A stretch of DNA of 14,490 bases from Competibacteraceae bacterium UBA3908 (GTDB taxonomy: Bacteria; Pseudomonadota; Gammaproteobacteria; Competibacterales; Competibacteraceae), in assembly GCA_002391525.1 (NCBI GenBank), contig DGFE01000262.1:1-14490 (forward strand). The letters are read 5' to 3'. The number at the start of each line of letters is the position of its first letter. Position 1 is the first letter of the stretch. The notes beneath the pieces were generated by a model. It worked only from the letters and a program-made list of their open reading frames with translations. It was not told the origin of the DNA and ran no database searches. Of this stretch, positions 1 through 7,782 are shown piece after piece. Position numbers and translations under genes: made by a program.

Positions 1-48
1 AAATTTTTTGGGGCTTGGGTTGAGTGGGGGGTGCACGGGGGACTCTTC
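1..48. other. T/G-rich leader at the left edge
   Basis: A short stretch with a T6 run and several G runs precedes the first gene. No convincing promoter can be seen, and it probably coincides with a contig end, where base quality may be low. The G-rich segment GGGGGA at 37-42 could act as the ribosome binding site for the ATG at 49. A GTG at 31 is in the same frame but would only add six residues in front of a good signal peptide. Confidence 0.4.
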
Positions 49-3000
49 ATGCGCATCGCTGTCCGCTTCGTGATCGCCGCCTCGCTGGTACTCCTGTCGG
101 CCCCGGGTTCGGCCCAACTGTCCTATTTCACCCTTTTCGACGCCGACAACAACGCGGCGACGGGCTGTACCGTCACCCTGTCGGGGTCTGGTGCCGTCGC
201 GGGTATCGAACGGCGGCTGACGGCGACGGTCTCGGAAACCGCCACGCCGCAGGTGACCCAGCTCAGCCTGGAAAGCTGCGTCGGCAGCCGCTTCGATGCG
301 CCGGTCTCATTGCCCGGCGCTCCTTATCCGGTGGGCATCGACAACGGTCTGAACGGGGCCGATGTGATCGAGCAGGCGGTGGCGATCAGCGCCATCGCCG
401 AACCCGGGGCCACGGTGCGGCTTTATTTCGCCACCCAGTCCACCACCGGCGATGATCTGCTGGCGGCCGTGGACGGCGCCGGCGGCGAAATCCTGTTGGT
501 TCTGGCATCCGATGGCGGGGGCGAGCCCGTTCCCATTCCGACGCTGACGACCTGGGGTTTGCTGGGACTCGCTCTGTTATTGGCCGGTTTGGCCAGTTGG
601 CGATTGCGCTGGACCGGACAACAGCTGAGCGCGCTCTTGCTGATCGTGTTGACGGGTCTGGCGCTGGCGGTAACGCTCGATGGCGACGTGGGCGACTGGA
701 CGGGCAAAAGTCCGGTGGCGACCGATCCTGACAGCGACAGTGCCAACCCCGCCACCGATCTGGTGGCCGCTTTTGCCGCGCAGGAAAACGGCAACCTGTT
801 TATCCGGCTGGATGTAAGCGACCTGAACAATGGAGCGCCGGTCGTCGCGCCGGCCACCTTCAGCATCGCCGAGAACAGCGCCACCGGTGCCGTCGTCGGC
901 ACCGTGACCGCTACCGACCCCAATCCCGGTCAGACCCTGAGCTACGCCATCACCGGCGGCAACACGGGCGGCGCGTTCGCGATCGACGCCGCGACGGGTG
1001 CGATCACCGTAGCCAGCAGCGCGGCACTGGACTTCGAGACCACGCCAACGTTCAGCCTCACCGTGCAGGTCACCGACGACGGCGCGCCAGCGCAATCGGG
1101 CAGCGGCGCGATCACGGTCAATCTCACCAACGTCAACGAGCCGCCGGTGGCCAACGCCCAGAGTGTGACCACCCCTGAAGACACCCCGCTCGCCATTGTC
1201 CTGACCGGTTCCGACCCGGAGAACCAGCCGCTGAGCTTCACCCCCGGCGCGCCGACGCAAGGCGTGCTGAGCGGGACCGCGCCCAACCTGACCTACACCC
1301 CGAACGCCAATGTCAGCGGCGCCGACAGCTTCACCTTCACCGTCAGCGACGGCGCCAATACCTCCGCGCCCGCCACCGTCAGCATCACCATCACTGCGGT
1401 GAACGATCCGCCCGTGGCGACGAACGATGCCGCGACGCTGACCGAGGGCGATCCCGCGACCGCTATCGACGTGCTGGTCAACGATACCGATGCCGACGGC
1501 GGCCCCATCAGTATTATCGCCGTTACCCAGCCGGCCAACGGCGCGGTGGTGATCACCGGCGGCGGTACGGGCCTGACCTATCAGCCGAACGCCGACTATT
1601 GCAACACCCCGCCCGGCGCCGCCCTGGACGCCTTCACCTATACCCTCGACGGCGGCTCGACCGCGACCGTGAGCGTAACCGTGACCTGCGTCAACGACGC
1701 GCCGGCACTCGATCTCAACGGCCCTGCCGCGACCGGTATCGACTTTGCCGCCACGTTCACCGAGGGCGACCCTCCGGTTGCCCTGGTCGATGCCGTCAAC
1801 CTCACCGTCTCCGATGTCGATAACGGCAACCTCGTTTCGGCCACGGTGACGCTCGCCAACCTCGTCGATGCTGGCGACGAAGCGCTCGCCGTGAACCCGA
1901 GCACGGTCTCACCCAACACCGCCATCGTTGCCAGCTACGACACCACTACGCCGGGCGTGGGCGTGTTGACCTTGACCGGCGCCGCTGCCGTGGCCGAATA
2001 CCAGACGGCGTTGCGCAGCGTCACCTACACCAACAACTCGGCGAATCCCGACACCACCGCCCGCGCCGTCACCTTCGTGGTCAACGACGGCGCCGCCGAC
2101 AGCGCGGTTGCGACATCCACCGTCACCGTCGTCAGCGTCAACAGCCCGCCGGTGGTCGATGCCGCCAACTTCAGCATCGCCGAGAACAGCGCCGATGGCG
2201 CCAGCGTGGGTTCTCCGATCACATTTACCGATCCCGACACCGGGCAGACGCACACCTTTGCCATCACCGGCGGCAATACGGGCGACGCGTTCGCGATCAA
2301 CGCCAATACGGGTCAGATCACGGTGGCCAGCGGCGCGGCGCTGGACTTCGAGACCACGCCAACGTTCAGCCTCACCGTGCAGGTCACCGACGACGGTACG
2401 CCGGCCCAATCGGGCAGTGCCACCGTTACGATCAATCTCACCAATGTCAATGAAGCGCCCGCCCCCGGCGGCGGACCGTTTTTGATTGCGGAAAACAGCG
2501 CCAACGGCACGGTAGTCGGCGCAGTCGCCGCCAACGACCCGGACAGCGGTCAAACCCATACCTTCGCCATCACCGGCGGCAATGTTGGCGGCGCGTTCGC
2601 GATCGACGCCAACACGGGTCAGATCACGGTGGCCAACAGCGCGGCGCTGGATTTCGAGACCACGCCAACGTTCAGCCTCACCGTGCAGGTCACCGACGAC
2701 GGCGCGCCGCCGCAAACGGGCAGCGGCACGATCACGGTCAATCTCACCAACGTCAACGAGCCGCCGGTGGCCAACGCCCAGAGCGTGACCACCGCCGAGG
2801 ACACCCCGCTCGCCATCACCCTGGCCGGTTCCGACCCGGACACTCAGGCGCTAAACTTCGCTATCGGGACAGGGCCGGGCAACGGTGTCCTGAATGGAAC
2901 CGCGCCCAATCTGACCTATACCCCGAGCGCCAATGTCAGCGGCTCCGACAGCTTTACCTTCACCGTCAGCGACGGGACCAATACCTCCGCCCCGGCCACC

Positions 3001-5385
3001 GTCGGTATCACCATCACCGCCGTGAACGATCCGCCGACCATTACCGGCCAGAACGCGATCAGCACACTGGAGGATACCTCGCGGACCATCGCGTTCGCCG
3101 ATCTCCTGGTGACTGACCCGGACAACGCCTATCCCACGGGATTCACGCTCACGGTCGGCGACGGCGCGAATTACACCCGCGCCGGCAACACCATCACGCC
3201 CGCCCTCAACTTCAACGGTACGCTGACGGTCCCGGTCGGGGTCAACGACGGCGCGACGGATTCCAACACCTTCAATCTGACGGTCACGGTGACGCCGGTG
3301 AACGATCCGCCGACCGTCGCCGTTCCTCCCGGTCCCTTCGCCGTGACCGGTAATGTCCGTCGCACCCTGAGCGCGGGCGCGCTGCTCGCCGGAGCGAGCG
3401 ACCCCGACGGCGCCACGGCCCTGACCACGCAACGGGTCGGCACGCCCAGCGATAACGCCGACGTCACGGTGAACGCGGACGGTGGTTTCAGCTACAACCC
3501 CGGTCCCGGTTTCGAAGGCAATGCCAGCTTCCAGTACCAGGTCTGCGATGATGGCATTCCACCGCCCGGTCAGTGTAGCGCCAATGTGACCGTCACGGTC
3601 GCCGTGAGCGGCATGATCTGGTTCATCGACAATTCGCAGGCGACCAACGGCGATGGCCGGCTCGGTTCGCCGTTCAACACCATCGCCAATTTCAACAGCG
3701 GCGCCGCCGACGATCCGGGCGACAACATCTTCCTCTACCGGCAGACAGCGGCGAACTACACCGGCCCGTTGACGCTGCTCAACAATCAAAAGCTGATCGG
3801 TCAGGGCGCGACGGCGAGTCTGAGCGCCATTACCGGTCTGACGCCGCCGCCCGGCAGTGATAATTTGCCGGCGACCGGCGGCGTGCGGCCGCTCATCGCG
3901 CACAACGCCAACAACCTGACGCTGGGACAGGGCAACACGCTGCGCGGTTTCGACCTGAGCAATACCGGCGGCACGGCCCTGATCGGTAACGCATTCGGCA
4001 ATCTGAGCGTACTCGACATGAGCGTCGCCAATGTCGGCGGCACGGCTGTCAACCTCGATAACGGCAATCCCACGGCGACTTTCACCAGCGTGTCCTCCAG
4101 CAACGCCGCCAACGGCATCGTGCTCGCCAACACCACCGGCAGTTTCACGGTGACCGGCACGGGCACGGCGGGCACGGGTGGAACCGTTCAGGGAATGAGT
4201 GGCGATGGGATTTCCTTGACCAGCGCTCAAAATGTCTCGCTGAGCTTCATGAACGTGCGGAACAACCTCGGCAGCGGCATCTTTGGCGATGACGTGACCA
4301 ATTTCTCCTTGATCGGCAGTCTCGTCGAGGGCAACGGCGATACGCCGGGCGGCACCGAGGCTGGCGTGCGCTTCAACGAGTTGCTCGGTAACTGCGCGAT
4401 CACCAATTCCACGATCCGCAACTCTATCGCAGACAACATCCGGCTGACGCCGGCCAGCGGCGCACTCACCAACCTGACGGTCTCCGGCAGCACCATCGGG
4501 CCTGCCGCCAATGGCAACGGCTTCGCCGTGGTGAGCAGCGGCACGGCGGCCACCACCGTCACGATCACGGGCACCACCTTCGCGAATAATTTCGCCAGCG
4601 GCTACTTGACGACAATCGGCGACAATGGCGCGCACACGGTGGCGATCAGCGGCAGCGTGTTCCGCGACAACAACATCGGGATTGACATCGGCAACGGTCC
4701 AAACGCCGACGTGCGCGCGACGCTGCAAAACAACACCGAAATCCTGCGCCATACGAGCAATGCCTTTAACCTCATCACCGATGGCAACTCGACCAACTCC
4801 GCTCAGTACACCCTCACGGCGTCGGGGAATGTCGTCGGCAACGGCACTGCCGATTCGGGATCGAGAGATGCGCGCGGCATCGCTCTGGACGTGCGCGGCG
4901 AAGGCGATGCGGTCACGACGATCAGCAACAATACGATCAGCAACACCGACATCGAGGGCATCTTCGCACAATCGCGCCTTGACACCGTTGATGAAACTAC
5001 CCCCGACGCCGATATTGGTCTCTTTGATATCAACCTGACGAATAACGTGATCAATACGCCGGATGACAACTCCGCGTTTCCATTCGGTGCTGTCTTTGGC
5101 GTACTGCTTGAGTCGCGCAACACAACCAATGCGTGCATGAATATCGCCGGCAACGACTCGGCGAGCGTAGGCGCTTTCGAGCACTTCCGCGTGCGCCAAC
5201 GCGACACCGCGACGTTCAGACTGGAGCGACTGAGCGACGGCGACGCCATTCCGAACGAACTGCTCAATGATACGGCCCTGGTCGAATCCTTCGTTGTCGG
5301 CCAGAACGTGGGAGGCAGCACGGCCGATGCCCTCCTGGCCACGGGTTTTACCGAGGCGGCCAACGGTATTTGTCGGGATCCATAG
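49..5385 (+). CDS. Giant secreted cadherin/Ig-like repeat protein with C-terminal beta-helix
   Basis: Product of 1778 residues, not a named gene that I recognise. Seen in order: a Sec signal peptide (MRIAVRF, hydrophobic core, likely cut after A22); a small beta-rich domain (23-150); an IPTL-type tract (IPTLTTWG at 163-170) with a hydrophobic helix ending in WRLRW; a second hydrophobic helix (193-210); a DGDVGDWTG segment; cadherin-like repeats near 268-364, 703-804 and 805-905 (AENS...VTDDG...NVNE); Ig/Big-like domains between and after them, each ending in NDPP or similar; and from about 1189 an Asn/Gly-rich parallel beta-helix region starting IWFIDNSQATNGDGRLGSPF. Such repeats commonly serve in adhesion or large cell-surface proteins. 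The C-terminus has no sorting signal or anchor. ATG 49 is preferred over GTG 31 because it starts the signal peptide cleanly. It probably heads an operon with the collar genes 14 nt downstream. Ligand and function are unknown. Confidence 0.9.
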   Translation: MRIAVRFVIAASLVLLSAPGSAQLSYFTLFDADNNAATGCTVTLSGSGAVAGIERRLTATVSETATPQVTQLSLESCVGSRFDAPVSLPGAPYPVGIDNGLNGADVIEQAVAISAIAEPGATVRLYFATQSTTGDDLLAAVDGAGGEILLVLASDGGGEPVPIPTLTTWGLLGLALLLAGLASWRLRWTGQQLSALLLIVLTGLALAVTLDGDVGDWTGKSPVATDPDSDSANPATDLVAAFAAQENGNLFIRLDVSDLNNGAPVVAPATFSIAENSATGAVVGTVTATDPNPGQTLSYAITGGNTGGAFAIDAATGAITVASSAALDFETTPTFSLTVQVTDDGAPAQSGSGAITVNLTNVNEPPVANAQSVTTPEDTPLAIVLTGSDPENQPLSFTPGAPTQGVLSGTAPNLTYTPNANVSGADSFTFTVSDGANTSAPATVSITITAVNDPPVATNDAATLTEGDPATAIDVLVNDTDADGGPISIIAVTQPANGAVVITGGGTGLTYQPNADYCNTPPGAALDAFTYTLDGGSTATVSVTVTCVNDAPALDLNGPAATGIDFAATFTEGDPPVALVDAVNLTVSDVDNGNLVSATVTLANLVDAGDEALAVNPSTVSPNTAIVASYDTTTPGVGVLTLTGAAAVAEYQTALRSVTYTNNSANPDTTARAVTFVVNDGAADSAVATSTVTVVSVNSPPVVDAANFSIAENSADGASVGSPITFTDPDTGQTHTFAITGGNTGDAFAINANTGQITVASGAALDFETTPTFSLTVQVTDDGTPAQSGSATVTINLTNVNEAPAPGGGPFLIAENSANGTVVGAVAANDPDSGQTHTFAITGGNVGGAFAIDANTGQITVANSAALDFETTPTFSLTVQVTDDGAPPQTGSGTITVNLTNVNEPPVANAQSVTTAEDTPLAITLAGSDPDTQALNFAIGTGPGNGVLNGTAPNLTYTPSANVSGSDSFTFTVSDGTNTSAPATVGITITAVNDPPTITGQNAISTLEDTSRTIAFADLLVTDPDNAYPTGFTLTVGDGANYTRAGNTITPALNFNGTLTVPVGVNDGATDSNTFNLTVTVTPVNDPPTVAVPPGPFAVTGNVRRTLSAGALLAGASDPDGATALTTQRVGTPSDNADVTVNADGGFSYNPGPGFEGNASFQYQVCDDGIPPPGQCSANVTVTVAVSGMIWFIDNSQATNGDGRLGSPFNTIANFNSGAADDPGDNIFLYRQTAANYTGPLTLLNNQKLIGQGATASLSAITGLTPPPGSDNLPATGGVRPLIAHNANNLTLGQGNTLRGFDLSNTGGTALIGNAFGNLSVLDMSVANVGGTAVNLDNGNPTATFTSVSSSNAANGIVLANTTGSFTVTGTGTAGTGGTVQGMSGDGISLTSAQNVSLSFMNVRNNLGSGIFGDDVTNFSLIGSLVEGNGDTPGGTEAGVRFNELLGNCAITNSTIRNSIADNIRLTPASGALTNLTVSGSTIGPAANGNGFAVVSSGTAATTVTITGTTFANNFASGYLTTIGDNGAHTVAISGSVFRDNNIGIDIGNGPNADVRATLQNNTEILRHTSNAFNLITDGNSTNSAQYTLTASGNVVGNGTADSGSRDARGIALDVRGEGDAVTTISNNTISNTDIEGIFAQSRLDTVDETTPDADIGLFDINLTNNVINTPDDNSAFPFGAVFGVLLESRNTTNACMNIAGNDSASVGAFEHFRVRQRDTATFRLERLSDGDAIPNELLNDTALVESFVVGQNVGGSTADALLATGFTEAANGICRDP
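517..678 (+). other. Internal IPTL-type sorting tract plus second membrane helix
   Basis: Within the giant protein, this region encodes a Gly/Pro-rich linker, IPTLTTWG, a hydrophobic helix, the basic stop RLRW, ten residues or so of linker, and a second hydrophobic helix ending LALAV. The first part matches the architecture of IPTL-CTERM sorting signals (Pro-Thr-Leu, Trp, hydrophobic helix, Arg cluster), which normally lie at the extreme C-terminus. Here more than 1500 residues follow. The second helix could act as a re-export helix or an internal signal peptide. Confidence 0.75.
961..1220 (+). repeat. Long in-gene repeat, copy A (cadherin plus Ig start)
   Basis: This segment matches 2581-2840 with about 26 mismatches in 260 bases by hand count. 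The copies are 1620 bases apart, a multiple of three, so the reading frame is kept. It encodes the end of one cadherin-like repeat and the beginning of the following Ig-like domain. Positions 1033-1082 are identical to 2347-2396 and 2653-2702. Confidence 0.9.
2347..2396 (+). repeat. 50-bp exact repeat, middle copy
   Basis: These 50 bases, encoding FETTPTFSLTVQVTDDG, are identical to 1033-1082 and 2653-2702. The spacing to the next copy is 306 bases, the length of one cadherin-like repeat (102 codons). Identity at the base level, including third codon positions, points to recent duplication or gene conversion rather than protein-level constraint alone. Confidence 0.9.
2581..2840 (+). repeat. 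Long in-gene repeat, copy B
   Basis: Partner of the segment at 961-1220, roughly 90% identical by hand count and in the same frame. It covers the end of the third cadherin-like repeat and the start of the Ig-like domain that follows. The repeats could promote in-frame loss or gain of domains and could confuse short-read assembly. Confidence 0.9.
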
Positions 5386-5399
5386 ACGAGGACGCAACC

Positions 5400-5912
5400 A
5401 TGGCGGAACCTTTCCTGTCGGAAATCAGGCTCATGAGCTTCAATTTCGCACCCCGGGGCTGGGCCTTGTGCAACGGCCAGCTCCTGCCCATCAATCAGAA
5501 TCAGGCGCTTTTTTCGCTGCTGGGCACCACTTTCGGTGGCGACGGGCGAGTGAACTTCGCGCTTCCCGACCTGCGCGGGCGGACGCCGATCCACGTTGGC
5601 AGCGGTCACTCGCTGGGCGAGCGCGGCGGAGAGCAAGCCCACACGCTCTCCATCGCCGAATTGCCCACACACACCCATGCGCTCAGCGCCTCGGCATCCG
5701 CCGGTAACGCCCCAGTGCCGAATGGTCCCACTGCTGGCAACATCCTGGCCAATACTCCGAACCAGATTTACGGACCGGCTGCCAACCTGGTCGCCCTGAA
5801 TCCAGGTTCCGTCGCCAACGTCGGCGGCAGTCAGGCGCACTTGAATATGCAGCCGTTTCTAACGCTCAATTTCTGCATCGCCCTGCAGGGCATCTTTCCG
5901 AGCCCGAACTAG
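5400..5912 (+). CDS. Phage tail-collar / MdpB-family protein, copy 1
   Basis: Product of 170 residues, in the usual length range for stand-alone bacterial tail-collar (microcystin-dependent protein, MdpB) proteins. Family marks seen: N-terminal EIRLMSFNFAPRGWALCNGQ (8-27), LLGTTFGGDG (40-49), FALPDLRGRTPIH (53-65), a THTH pair (90-93) resembling the HxH that binds metal in T4 short tail-fibre protein, and the C-terminal GGSQAHLNMQPFL...FCIALQGIFPSPN. There is no signal peptide. The start is set by GAGGA at 5388-5392, seven bases before ATG 5400; an upstream in-frame start would overlap the previous gene and lacks family residues. It follows the giant protein by 14 nt and is very likely cotranscribed. 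The cellular role of this family outside phages is not established. Confidence 0.93.
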   Translation: MAEPFLSEIRLMSFNFAPRGWALCNGQLLPINQNQALFSLLGTTFGGDGRVNFALPDLRGRTPIHVGSGHSLGERGGEQAHTLSIAELPTHTHALSASASAGNAPVPNGPTAGNILANTPNQIYGPAANLVALNPGSVANVGGSQAHLNMQPFLTLNFCIALQGIFPSPN

Positions 5913-5921
5913 GAGATCGCC

Positions 5922-6431
5922 ATGGCGCAGCCTTACGTTGGTGAAATTCGCATGTTCGCCGGCAACTTCGCCCCGGCTGGCTGGATGTTCTGCGAGGGGC
6001 AACTCTTGCCGATTTCGGAAAACGAGACGCTCTTCCAGCTGATCGGCACGACTTATGGCGGTGACGGCCAATCGACGTTTGCGCTTCCGGATTTGCGTGG
6101 TCGCATCCCGATCCATCAAGGTAATGGCTTCATTCTGGCCGAGACGGGTGGAGCCGAAGAAATTACCTTGACGATCAATCAAATCCCGGCTCACGGTCAT
6201 CCGCTCCTGGCCAATTCCGCTCTGGGCAGTTTGGCGGCCCCCGCTAATGCCGTGATCGCTCAGTCCCGCACCGCGGGCCTGGACCTTTATCTGGAGGACA
6301 ATCCTTCCGTCAATATGGCCCCGAACGCGATAAGCTCGGTCGGCGGCAGCCAGCCGCACACCAATTTTCAACCCTACTTGTGCGTCAGTTTCATCATTTC
6401 GCTGTTCGGCATCTTTCCGTCGCCGACTTAG
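5922..6431 (+). CDS. Phage tail-collar / MdpB-family protein, copy 2
   Basis: Product of 169 residues, paralogous to its two neighbours: EIRMFAGNFAPAGWMFCEGQ (8-27), LIGTTYGGDG (40-49), FALPDLRGRIPIHQG (53-67), AHGH (90-93) and the C-terminal GGSQPHTNFQPYL...ISLFGIFPSPT. A good ribosome site (AGGAG, 5911-5915) overlaps the stop of copy 1 and sits six bases before the ATG, so the two are tightly packed. The middle region (about 95-135) differs most between the three copies, suggesting a conserved collar scaffold with a variable segment. No signal peptide or membrane helix is visible. Three dissimilar copies in a row suggest a hetero-oligomer, which is inference. Confidence 0.93.
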   Translation: MAQPYVGEIRMFAGNFAPAGWMFCEGQLLPISENETLFQLIGTTYGGDGQSTFALPDLRGRIPIHQGNGFILAETGGAEEITLTINQIPAHGHPLLANSALGSLAAPANAVIAQSRTAGLDLYLEDNPSVNMAPNAISSVGGSQPHTNFQPYLCVSFIISLFGIFPSPT

Positions 6432-6443
6432 GAGAAAAATGCA

Positions 6444-6962
6444 ATGGCCGATCCATTCGTTGCCGAAATCCGAATCTTCCCCTTCAATTTCGCGCCCAAG
6501 GGCTGGGCGTGGTGCGATGGCCAACTCATACCGCTGTCGCAGAACACGGCGCTGTTTTCGCTGCTCGGCACCACCTACGGGGGTAATGGGAAGAGCAACT
6601 TCGCGCTTCCCGATCTGCAAGGGCGCGCGCCCATGCACCCCGGCCAGGGACCAGGGCTCAGTCTGCACGACCTGGGCGAAACGGGCGGCAGCGAGACCGT
6701 CACCTTGCTGGAGTCCGAGATCCCGGCGCACAACCATATCCTGAGTGGCAGCAACACCTTGGGCGATACGCCCTTGCCAGCCGGGAACACCCTGGCGAGG
6801 TATGCCAACGCCTATCAGCAAAACTCGGCGAGCAATCTGGTTTCGATGGCTCCCGAAGCCCTCCCGCCAGCCGGCGGCGATCAGCCGCACAATAACCTGC
6901 AGCCGTACCTGACCTTCTATTTCTGCATCGCGCTCCAGGGGGTTTTTCCACCCAGAACTTAG
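6444..6962 (+). CDS. Phage tail-collar / MdpB-family protein, copy 3
   Basis: Product of 172 residues with the family pattern: EIRIFPFNFAPKGWAWCDGQ (8-27), LLGTTYGGNG (40-49), FALPDLQGRAPMHPGQG (53-69), AHNH (95-98), and GGDQPHNNLQPYL...FCIALQGVFPPRT at the C-terminus. AGGAG at 6430-6434 overlaps the previous stop and precedes ATG 6444. It is the last intact gene of the collar triplet. Its 3' part shares a 22-bp exact match (6865-6886) with a relic at 7793-7814 beyond the toxin-antitoxin pair, so a fourth copy once lay downstream. No phage structural or lysis genes are nearby, arguing against a prophage. Confidence 0.93.
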   Translation: MADPFVAEIRIFPFNFAPKGWAWCDGQLIPLSQNTALFSLLGTTYGGNGKSNFALPDLQGRAPMHPGQGPGLSLHDLGETGGSETVTLLESEIPAHNHILSGSNTLGDTPLPAGNTLARYANAYQQNSASNLVSMAPEALPPAGGDQPHNNLQPYLTFYFCIALQGVFPPRT

Positions 6963-6996
6963 GGCAGCGCGCTTGCGGCGATTTCGAGGCCCTGAT

Positions 6997-7029
6997 AGCA
7001 TCATGATGTCTTAATAAAAGCATCAAGAT
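6997..7029 (+). promoter_or_regulatory. Possible autoregulatory operator upstream of vapB
   Basis: Two similar 11-mers, AGCATCATGAT (6997-7007) and AGCATCAAGAT (7019-7029), lie 22 bp apart, about two helical turns. The first overlaps the perfect 10-bp palindrome CATCATGATG (6999-7008). TAATAA at 7012-7017 could be a -10 element, but I see no good -35. Ribbon-helix-helix antitoxins typically bind such repeats just upstream of their own gene. Assignment is by position and pattern only. Confidence 0.4.
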
Positions 7030-7030
7030 C

Positions 7031-7276
7031 ATGCGCACGACATTGACCCTGGATGAAGACATCGCCGCAAAGCTGAAGGAAGAAATGGGGCGTAGCGGAA
7101 AACCCTTCAAGGAGATCGTCAACTTTTACTTGCGGCTTGGCCTCAACACACCGCGAGAGGCACGGGGAGGTAAGCCGTTTGTGGTCCGAGCACGGGATCT
7201 GAAGCCACGCATCTCCATGGAGTACGACAACATCGGCGATTTGTTTGAATTGGCGGAAGGGCCTTTACACAAATGA
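7031..7276 (+). CDS. vapB: Ribbon-helix-helix antitoxin (VapB-like)
   Basis: Product of 81 residues. The N-terminal MRTTLTLDEDIAAKLKEEM followed by GKPFKEIVNFYLRLGLN fits a ribbon-helix-helix DNA-binding fold: one beta strand (TLTLD) and two helices (residues 8-20 and 26-38). The C-terminal tail, ending MEYDNIGDLFELAEG, is the kind of segment that wraps the toxin. The stop overlaps the next gene's start (ATGA, 7273-7276), the usual antitoxin-toxin coupling. No strong Shine-Dalgarno is visible before ATG 7031. The gene is noticeably less GC-rich than its surroundings, as expected for a mobile module. The specific subfamily is not certain. Confidence 0.8.
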   Translation: MRTTLTLDEDIAAKLKEEMGRSGKPFKEIVNFYLRLGLNTPREARGGKPFVVRARDLKPRISMEYDNIGDLFELAEGPLHK

Positions 7277-7710
7277 TGCTGATCGATGCCAATATTCTGA
7301 TTTATGCCTACGACGGTTCCAGTCCCCTGCACCATGCCGCGAAACCATGGCTTGAGAAGACCCTGTCAGGGGCGGAACCGATACGAATGGCATGGATGAC
7401 GATACTCGCTTTTTTGCGTATCACCACCCACCGGAAAATCTTCGCGAATCCCTACTCGGTTTCCGAAGCCGCCGCTATCGTCAACGACTGGTTAGCCCAG
7501 CCTTGCATGGGCATCCTGCAACCAACCGCAAGGCACTGGCCCATACTGACGGTGTTGTTGCGGGACGGTCAGGCAACCGGACCGCTGGTCATGGACGCTT
7601 ACCTGGCCGCGCTGGCCATCGAGCATGGGGCGACACTGTGCAGCACGGACCAGGATTTCACCCGTTTTAACAGGCTTAAACTCGTGAATCCACTGGCTGC
7701 CACCGGCTGA
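7273..7710 (+). CDS. vapC: PIN-domain ribonuclease toxin (VapC-like)
   Basis: Product of 145 residues, a normal PIN-domain toxin length. Acidic metal-binding positions seen: D5 in the N-terminal LIDANIL, D108 in LVMDAYLAAL and D126/D128 in STDQDF. The middle motif reads WMTILAFLRITTH (41-53), where many PIN proteins carry a Glu. Absence of that Glu occurs in some VapC groups with the similar FLR-T pattern, so it need not mean inactivity. Known members cleave tRNA, rRNA or mRNA; the target here cannot be read from sequence. The start could be ATG 7273 (ATGA overlap with the antitoxin) or ATG 7276. Immediately after its stop lies the relic of a collar gene. Confidence 0.82.
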   Translation: MMLIDANILIYAYDGSSPLHHAAKPWLEKTLSGAEPIRMAWMTILAFLRITTHRKIFANPYSVSEAAAIVNDWLAQPCMGILQPTARHWPILTVLLRDGQATGPLVMDAYLAALAIEHGATLCSTDQDFTRFNRLKLVNPLAATG

Positions 7711-7782
7711 ACAAAGTGTCCGCGCGCCGTCGGCCGCGAACCACGCTGGACTTCGGTTGCCTCCAGCGCGACGCGCGCACCC

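Noticed and set aside
31..48. GTG start at 31 for the giant protein
   Set aside because: It adds six residues ahead of a well-formed signal peptide beginning at ATG 49, which also has a G-rich ribosome site at suitable distance.
961..2763. Regularly spaced identical segments resembling a CRISPR array
   Set aside because: The repeats are in frame within one protein, encode cadherin-like domain cores, and have spacers hundreds of bases long.
2851..5397. 848-codon open frame on the minus strand opposite the giant gene
   Set aside because: It is the antisense of a GC-rich, repeat-rich coding sequence with strong third-position bias. The product is low-complexity and Arg/Ala/Gly-rich, shows no recognisable domain, and the plus strand clearly encodes a known architecture.
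5400..6962. Prophage or phage tail cluster suggested by tail-collar genes
   Set aside because: No tape measure, baseplate, capsid, terminase, lysis, integrase or attachment site is present. Stand-alone collar triplets are known in ordinary bacterial chromosomes.
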